Shown here piece after piece: positions 6,437-10,863 of a stretch of DNA of 10,863 nucleotides (the stretch's first letter is position 1; every line of letters begins with the position of its first letter). The stretch comes from Alphaproteobacteria bacterium (GTDB taxonomy: Bacteria > Pseudomonadota > Alphaproteobacteria > RS24): positions 1 to 10,863 of the forward strand of contig JAQWIP010000019.1 in the NCBI GenBank assembly GCA_029248825.1, written 5' to 3'. The position numbers were made by a program, and so were the translations under genes. Under the pieces are notes generated by a model. That model made no database searches. It was given only the letters and a program-made list of their open reading frames with translations, and was not told the origin of the DNA.

Positions 6437-7648
6437 CTAAAGTCCCAAAACAGCTTTCGCGATGATGTTACGCTGAATTTCATTCGACCCCGCATAGATA
6501 GAAGTCTTGCGAACGTTGAAATAAATCGGCGTAATCGGCGCGGCACCGGCCATGCCGATATCGCTTTCATTGGTCGAGGCCAATGTGTCTTCGACAAATG
6601 GCAGACCATATTGACCAATCGCTTGCATGGCCAATTCCGACACATCTTTTTGCAGCTCTGTGCCGCGTGTCTTCAGCATCGACGAAGAACCCGGGCCGAT
6701 GTTATCGCCGGCGCTGACATCTGAGAAGATGCGCAACTCGGTGGCTTCCATCACCATGACTTGCTGCTCGAGGTTTGCCAATCGGGCGCTGAAGTCTGAG
6801 TTTTCAATCAGCGCTGCACCATCGGACTGCACTTCACTGGCAATCGAGCGCACTTTACCCAAGGTGCGGTTTAGGCCGCCCGAATATGGGTTGCCGCGTT
6901 CAAATTCGAGCAGATATTTCGCACAAGTCCAGCCTTCGTTGAGATTGCCGACGAGATTTTCTTTTGGTACTTTCACATCTTCAAAGAACACTTGGTTAAT
7001 CTCTTGCTGGTCTTTGGCAGGGCCGTCCAGCGTAATCAACGGAGCCACGCTCACGCCTGGTGTGTTCATGTCGATGAGCAAGAAAGAAATACCTTGCTGG
7101 CGTTTGCCTTCATTCGATGTCCGCACGAGGCAGAAAATCATATCGGCGTGTTGCGCCATGGACGTCCAAATTTTCGAACCATTGCACAGAAAATGATCGC
7201 CCTTATCTTCGGCTTTCATTTGCAAAGACGCCAAATCGGAACCCGAACCTGGCTCAGAATACCCCTGACACCACCAAACATTGGAGGCCAGAATATCTGG
7301 CAGATATTGAGCTTTTTGCTCTTCGGTGCCAAATTTCATAATCACCGGCGCCACCATCGTCATGCCGAATGGAATGGTATGCGGCGCGCCGGCTGCTTCC
7401 ATTTCATGCGTGTAGATGAATTTTTGCGTTGGCGTAAAACCGGCCCCGCCATGTTCGACTGGCCAATTTGGCGCAGCCCAGCCTTTGGCATGCAAACGCT
7501 TTTGCCACGTTATATGCGCTTCCTTCGAAATGTAACCATTCTTGGAACGCTCACATTCGCGCACGATATCGGGGGTGAAAGCTTCTTTAATAAATGCGCG
7601 CACTTCTTCGCGAAACGCATTGTCTTCTGCACTATAACTCAGGTCCAT
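6437..7648 (-). CDS. Acyl-CoA dehydrogenase, alpha/PimC-type subunit (full length)
   Basis: A 403-aa flavoprotein-family enzyme for alpha,beta-dehydrogenation of an acyl-CoA. The N-terminal helical domain spans about residues 1-120. The middle beta domain starts with WWCQGYSEPGSGSDLA (125-140) and includes GISFLLIDMNTPG (186-198). The C-terminal helical domain ends in YAGSNEIQRNIIAKAVLGL. The Glu of medium-chain enzymes in the C-terminal YEG motif is Ala386 here. Glu250-Arg251 lies where isovaleryl-CoA dehydrogenase and long-chain enzymes carry their base. The usual RxQFG FAD motif is absent, so a partner subunit is probably needed. GGAGG (minus strand of 7654-7658) is 5 nt before the ATG. 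It is the last gene of the operon, 9 nt after the small monooxygenase-fold gene. It resembles the large subunit of pimeloyl-CoA dehydrogenase. The substrate is unknown. Confidence 0.92.
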   Translation of the reverse strand: MDLSYSAEDNAFREEVRAFIKEAFTPDIVRECERSKNGYISKEAHITWQKRLHAKGWAAPNWPVEHGGAGFTPTQKFIYTHEMEAAGAPHTIPFGMTMVAPVIMKFGTEEQKAQYLPDILASNVWWCQGYSEPGSGSDLASLQMKAEDKGDHFLCNGSKIWTSMAQHADMIFCLVRTSNEGKRQQGISFLLIDMNTPGVSVAPLITLDGPAKDQQEINQVFFEDVKVPKENLVGNLNEGWTCAKYLLEFERGNPYSGGLNRTLGKVRSIASEVQSDGAALIENSDFSARLANLEQQVMVMEATELRIFSDVSAGDNIGPGSSSMLKTRGTELQKDVSELAMQAIGQYGLPFVEDTLASTNESDIGMAGAAPITPIYFNVRKTSIYAGSNEIQRNIIAKAVLGL

Positions 7649-7657
7649 AACGGCCTC

Positions 7658-7954
7658 CTAACCAATCATTTTCACAGGCACAACCTCTGGCGCGCCTGCC
7701 ATTACACCGCCGCCCAAAGGCGCGGCTGCCGCGCCAAAGGCGGCCGATTTACCATGCACCTTACGCGCATCGAGATTTTCATACTGCTCCATCACCCGAT
7801 AGGTGGTGGCGTCCGCTTCGTCTTGGCACAAGTCATATTGCAATGTGCCTGGCTCATCGGCTTTCACGGCGGCTTGCATATTGGCAAACGCAGCTTCAAA
7901 TTCAGCTTGCTTTCCGTCTACCACTTTCAGCGTGGCTACATATCCTACTTTCAT
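7658..7954 (-). CDS. Antibiotic biosynthesis monooxygenase (ABM)-fold small protein
   Basis: A 98-aa protein with the pattern of the ABM/YgiN ferredoxin-like fold: a first strand (GYVATLKVVDGK, 4-15), a helix (about 16-33), EPGTLQYDL (34-42) where the family has E-x-G-x-x-x-Y/F, a strand with YRVMEQYEN (52-60), and a helix containing His67, followed by a variable end. Members include quinol monooxygenases and heme-degrading enzymes that usually act as dimers without cofactor. Many are of unknown role. The ribosome site GGAGA (minus strand of 7960-7964) is well placed. It lies 24 nt after the crotonase-family gene and 9 nt before the last dehydrogenase gene, so it is co-transcribed with beta-oxidation genes. 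Its role there could be oxidation or ring-containing substrate handling, but that is a guess. The fold assignment is from motif reading only. Confidence 0.78.
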   Translation of the reverse strand: MKVGYVATLKVVDGKQAEFEAAFANMQAAVKADEPGTLQYDLCQDEADATTYRVMEQYENLDARKVHGKSAAFGAAAAPLGGGVMAGAPEVVPVKMIG

Positions 7955-7978
7955 CGGTCTCTCCTATTGGTTTTACGA

Positions 7979-8776
7979 TTATTTATCTTGATACTCCGCC
8001 GACCGCTTCTCCAGCATGGCCGACACTGCCTCTAAATGATCTTCGCTCACATGCATGAGCGCTTGTGCGTTGGCTGACATTTCCATCACGGTTTCAAATC
8101 CACTGGTCTGACCATGGCGCATAAGGCGTTTGGCCGCGCGCAGAGATTCGCCACTTTGGCGGACAATGTCTGTGGCCATATCATGGGCAGTTTCTAGCAA
8201 TTTGTCATCTGAAACCACTTGCGACACAAGACCCCAGTCCAGCGCCATCTCGGCCGAAACAATATTGCCCGTGAACAATAGCTCAGAGGCGCGTGCATGG
8301 CCGATGATGCGCGGCAATAACCAAGCCCCGCCATCGCCCGGAATCAGACCGATTTTTAAAAAGGTCGCGCCAAAAATCGCTTTTTCCGACGCAATCCGCA
8401 TATCGCACAGGCAAGCCACATCATTGCCCAAGCCAATGGCTGCGCCATTGACCGCAGCAATGGCCGGCACTTCTAGCCCCCAAAGGCTTTTGACAATTTG
8501 ATGAATGCCGCGACGATAGCCATCGGCGACATGCATGGCTCCGCCTTCGAAAGGGCCTTCGCGCTTTTGCATGGCTTTGATATTGCCGCCAGCCGAAAAG
8601 GCCGACCCCGCGCCCGTCAAAATGACACAGCGGATATTTCTATCGGCGTTGATTTTGGCGATCGTGTCAAAAAAAACCTGACCATCCCCCGGCTCGCCCA
8701 ATGCGTTGCGCATATCGGGCCGGTTGATGGTCAGGGTAACAATGTGTCCCTGCTGGGAAACCTCCAGCATGGTCAT
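7979..8776 (-). CDS. Enoyl-CoA hydratase/isomerase (crotonase) family protein with atypical active site
   Basis: A 265-aa crotonase-fold protein. Typical segments are TLTINRPDMRNAL (14-26), the oxyanion-hole segment FSAGGNIKAM (60-69), AVNGAAIGLGND (108-119) and FGATFLKIGLIPGDGGAWLLPR (135-156). Aligned by eye with rat mitochondrial enoyl-CoA hydratase, Glu144 is replaced by Asp119 and Glu164 by Phe139. The Asp of the AGADIK motif is Asn65. Asp148 in PGDGG is a possible alternative acid/base. The CoA-binding and oxyanion-hole framework looks intact, so the protein probably handles a CoA thioester, but plain hydration is doubtful. An isomerase or another crotonase-family reaction is possible. 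The start is 3 nt past the upstream dehydrogenase stop and has no good ribosome site, which suggests translational coupling. A second ATG lies at codon 3. Confidence 0.88.
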   Translation of the reverse strand: MTMLEVSQQGHIVTLTINRPDMRNALGEPGDGQVFFDTIAKINADRNIRCVILTGAGSAFSAGGNIKAMQKREGPFEGGAMHVADGYRRGIHQIVKSLWGLEVPAIAAVNGAAIGLGNDVACLCDMRIASEKAIFGATFLKIGLIPGDGGAWLLPRIIGHARASELLFTGNIVSAEMALDWGLVSQVVSDDKLLETAHDMATDIVRQSGESLRAAKRLMRHGQTSGFETVMEMSANAQALMHVSEDHLEAVSAMLEKRSAEYQDK

Positions 8777-8779
8777 AGA

Positions 8780-9907
8780 TTAGGCCGAAGCAAAACGCTT
8801 CAGATGGTGATCGACATTGCCAAATTGGGTGTCAATAACCGTCAAACGCTTGAAGTAATGGCCGACGCTCAGCTCTTCTGTCATGCCCATACCGCCGTGC
8901 AATTGCACCGCTTCTTGACCGACAAAACGACCGGATTTACCGATTTGAACTTTGGCGCCCGACGAGGCTTTCTTGCGCTCGTCTTCGCCTTCGCTCAGTT
9001 TCATGTTGACCATATAGGTCATGGAAACCGACTGCTCATATTCCATGAACATATCGACCATACGGTGCTGCAACACTTGGAAGCTGCCGATGGGCACGCC
9101 GAACTGTTTGCGGGTTTTGCAATATTCAACCGTGGCATCATTCAGCGATTTCATGTGACCCAAGCTCTCGGCGCAAATGGCGCCAATGCCGTGATCCAAG
9201 GCTTCTTCGAGAATGCTAAGGCCTGTGTCCGCCGAGCCGATGAGGGCATCGCCAGAGACGGCTACATTTTCAAAAGTCACTTCGCTGGCACGGTTGCCAT
9301 CGACGGTTGGGTAGTCTTGCGTCGAGACGCCAGCTGCCGATTTGTCGACGATGAACAGGCCAATGCCGTTCGTGTCGCGCTGCTCGCCCGAAATACGAGC
9401 CGAGACGATGAGCTTATCCGCCCAAGGCGCGGCAGCGACAACGGCTTTCGTGCCGTTCAAAACATAGCCTACACCGTCAGCTTTGGCCGAGGTCAAAACA
9501 TCGGCGGCATTGAAGCGGCTTTGCGGCTCGCTATAGGCCAAGGCCCAAATGTTTTCGCCACCCAAAATACCTGGCAGATTGGCTTCTTGTTGGGCTGGCG
9601 ATGCGTGACGGCTCAAGATGCCCCCGCACAAAACAACGGTTGGCAAATAGGGTTCGACCACCAGACCGCGGCCCAGCTCTTCCATGATTACCATAATGTC
9701 GATGGGGCCGCCGTCGAGGCCGCCGAGTTCTTCCGAAAACGGCGCGGCCAAAAGACCCAATTCAGCAAATTGACCCCAAATATCGCGGCTCATGCCTTCT
9801 TCGCTACGGACGATTTTCATCCGGCTATCGAAATCATAATTATCTTGAACGAAGCTCTGCACCATGTTGCGGAGCAGGGTTTGTTCTTCTGTAAAGCTAA
9901 AATCCAC
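8780..9907 (-). CDS. Acyl-CoA dehydrogenase, beta/PimD-type subunit
   Basis: A 375-aa acyl-CoA dehydrogenase family protein resembling the small subunit of pimeloyl-CoA dehydrogenase, with MDFSFTEEQ at the start and the DNYDF region at 22-26. Middle-domain motifs are weak: AYSEPQSRFNAAD (124-136) replaces the usual SEPGxGSD. The C-terminal domain has the FAD-binding features TRKQFG (265-270) and QLHGGMGMTEE (335-345). The position of the isovaleryl-type base reads Asp238-His239 rather than Glu-Arg, and the C-terminal YEG Glu is also missing (FGNVDHH at 362-368). It therefore looks like the FAD-holding partner of one or both alpha-type dehydrogenases encoded on either side. The start is GTG. 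An in-frame TAG (minus strand of 9923-9925) a few codons upstream rules out a longer form. It begins 32 nt after the preceding gene. Confidence 0.9.
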   Translation of the reverse strand: MDFSFTEEQTLLRNMVQSFVQDNYDFDSRMKIVRSEEGMSRDIWGQFAELGLLAAPFSEELGGLDGGPIDIMVIMEELGRGLVVEPYLPTVVLCGGILSRHASPAQQEANLPGILGGENIWALAYSEPQSRFNAADVLTSAKADGVGYVLNGTKAVVAAAPWADKLIVSARISGEQRDTNGIGLFIVDKSAAGVSTQDYPTVDGNRASEVTFENVAVSGDALIGSADTGLSILEEALDHGIGAICAESLGHMKSLNDATVEYCKTRKQFGVPIGSFQVLQHRMVDMFMEYEQSVSMTYMVNMKLSEGEDERKKASSGAKVQIGKSGRFVGQEAVQLHGGMGMTEELSVGHYFKRLTVIDTQFGNVDHHLKRFASA

Positions 9908-9914
9908 TTTGTAA

Positions 9915-9922
9915 TTCCTTCT
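9915..9922 (-). promoter_or_regulatory. Ribosome binding site for the GTG start of the beta-type dehydrogenase
   Basis: AGAAGGAA on the minus strand sits 7 nt before the GTG at 9905-9907. With the in-frame stop just upstream it fixes the start of this gene. Confidence 0.8.
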
Positions 9923-9939
9923 CTAAATGTGTGGCGAGA

Positions 9940-10863
9940 CTAAAGCCCCAGCACCATTTTGGCAATAATATTGCGCCGAATTTCGTTCGAACCGCCATAA
10001 ATAGAGGTTTTTCTTGTGTTAAAGTAGGTTTGCGACACGCCTTCGGCATGATCGGGGCCAATCGACAGATAATTATCGCCACGGTCAAGCTGTGGAACCC
10101 ACGGCGAGGCGTAATTGCCAACCGCTTCCATCGTCAACTCGGTAATCCGTTGCTGGATTTCTGTGCCTTTAATTTTAAGAATCGAGCTTTCCGGACCCGG
10201 GCCTTGACCCTTACTTTCCGACGCCAAAGTGCGCAGCTCCGTATATTCCAAAGCCGTCAAATCGATTTCCAGCTCGGAGATTTTGCGCGCAAAAGCAGAG
10301 GATTCCAAAAGCGGCGCGCCATCTTCGAGTTCGCCACGCGCGATTTCACGCAGACGGTCGATGGCTTTTTTCGAGCGAGCCACGCCCGCAATGCCCGAAC
10401 GCTCATTGCCCAGCAAGAATTTGGCAATCGTCCAACCTTTGTCTTCTTCGCCAACCAAATGTTCGGCTGGCACCCGCACGTCTTCGAGGAAGACTTCATT
10501 GACTTCATGGCCGCCATCAATGGTGATGATTGGGCGCACCGTAATGCCGGGTGTGTTCATGTCGATGAGCAAGAAGGAGATGCCCGCTTGCGGTTTGCCT
10601 TCGGTGCCTGTGCGCACGAGGCAGAACATCCAGTCGGCGTGTTGCGCCAGAGTTGTCCAGATTTTATGACCGTTGACGATGTAATCATCGCCATCGCGCA
10701 CGGCACGGGTTTTCAAACCAGCAAGGTCAGAGCCAGCGCCTGGCTCGGAATAGCCTTGGCACCACCAAGTCTCGCCAGATTTAATGCCGGGCAGTACCCA
10801 ATCTTTTTGCGCTTGGTTGCCGAACGTGTAAATCACCGGCCCCAACATGGCGACGCCAAAGGG
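9940..10863 (-). CDS. Acyl-CoA dehydrogenase, alpha/PimC-type subunit (start outside window)
   Basis: The frame stays open to the window edge, so this is the C-terminal 307 residues. By alignment with the 403-aa paralogue in this window, about 92 N-terminal residues are missing. The ATG at 10846-10848 is internal, because the residues before it (PFGVA) match PFG at 93-95 of the paralogue. Visible motifs are WWCQGYSEPGAGSDLAGL, GISFLLIDMNTPG, the pair GNERSG with the probable base Glu encoded at 10402-10404, and the end SIYGGSNEIRRNIIAKMVLGL. As in the paralogue, the medium-chain YEG Glu is replaced (Gly) and the RxQFG FAD motif is absent, so a beta partner is expected. It is the most upstream gene of the leftward operon inside the window. 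The operon promoter lies outside. The substrate is unknown. Confidence 0.92.
   Translation of the reverse strand, partial: PFGVAMLGPVIYTFGNQAQKDWVLPGIKSGETWWCQGYSEPGAGSDLAGLKTRAVRDGDDYIVNGHKIWTTLAQHADWMFCLVRTGTEGKPQAGISFLLIDMNTPGITVRPIITIDGGHEVNEVFLEDVRVPAEHLVGEEDKGWTIAKFLLGNERSGIAGVARSKKAIDRLREIARGELEDGAPLLESSAFARKISELEIDLTALEYTELRTLASESKGQGPGPESSILKIKGTEIQQRITELTMEAVGNYASPWVPQLDRGDNYLSIGPDHAEGVSQTYFNTRKTSIYGGSNEIRRNIIAKMVLGL

Noticed and set aside
6992..8035. A 347-codon open frame on the plus strand opposite the last dehydrogenase and the ABM-fold gene
   Set aside because: The translation is low-quality and rich in His, Arg and Phe with no domain signature, while the opposite strand carries well-supported genes with ribosome sites.
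8498..9943. A 481-codon open frame on the plus strand opposite the beta-type dehydrogenase and part of the crotonase-family gene
   Set aside because: Its translation has no recognisable motifs or membrane pattern, it lies opposite genes with clear family motifs, and it spans the boundaries of two real genes. It is a codon-bias shadow.
10846..10848. ATG as the start of the rightmost acyl-CoA dehydrogenase
   Set aside because: The frame continues to the window edge with residues that align to the paralogue, so this Met is internal and the true start lies outside.

Overview
The window holds two converging gene clusters and is almost fully coding. The longest gap without a gene is 51 bases. The mix of a split Mrp-type antiporter cluster with PimC/PimD-type acyl-CoA dehydrogenases, the moderately GC-rich sequence and the GGAGG-type ribosome sites suggest a proteobacterium, most likely an alphaproteobacterium. 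This is inference: there is no rRNA or other marker gene here.

Plus strand, 1-6385: the distal part of an Mrp/Mnh/Pha-type monovalent cation/proton antiporter operon that begins before the window. In order it has the lysine-rich end of a gene that is probably mnhG, a stand-alone protein matching the C-terminal part of MrpA (MbhD/DUF4040 plus MbhE), mnhB, mnhC, mnhD, a second complex I-like antiporter subunit (478 aa), an 83-aa two-helix membrane protein, and a third antiporter-like subunit (567 aa). Five successive junctions overlap (TAATG, ATGA or 11 nt) and the last two have gaps of 2 and 0 nt, so this looks like one transcript with translational coupling. The products should form one membrane complex exchanging Na+ or another monovalent cation for H+. 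There is no full-length MrpA. Instead three separate NuoL/M/N-like subunits occur with a detached MrpA tail. The third large subunit lacks two polar residues that the other two have in their channel helices.

Junction, 6386-6436: a strong intrinsic terminator whose U-tract and UUCG loop are on the minus strand. It ends the leftward operon.

Minus strand, 10863-6437, read right to left: acyl-CoA dehydrogenase alpha-type (start outside the window), acyl-CoA dehydrogenase beta-type (GTG start), an enoyl-CoA hydratase/isomerase-family protein, a 98-aa antibiotic-biosynthesis-monooxygenase-fold protein, and a second alpha-type acyl-CoA dehydrogenase. Gaps are 3-32 nt. The alpha types keep a Glu-Arg pair at the isovaleryl/long-chain-type catalytic-base position but lack the RxxFG FAD motif. 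The beta type has the FAD motif but Asp-His at the base position. This fits obligate alpha-beta enzymes such as PimC/PimD and the mycobacterial ChsE pairs. The pathway is a beta-oxidation module for an unidentified acyl-CoA. The hydratase-like protein has neither canonical catalytic glutamate, so it may be an isomerase or another crotonase-fold enzyme.

I found no clearly new system. The points most worth checking are the composition of the antiporter complex, the altered third subunit, the small DYYD protein, the two-alpha/one-beta dehydrogenase set and the atypical crotonase-fold protein.
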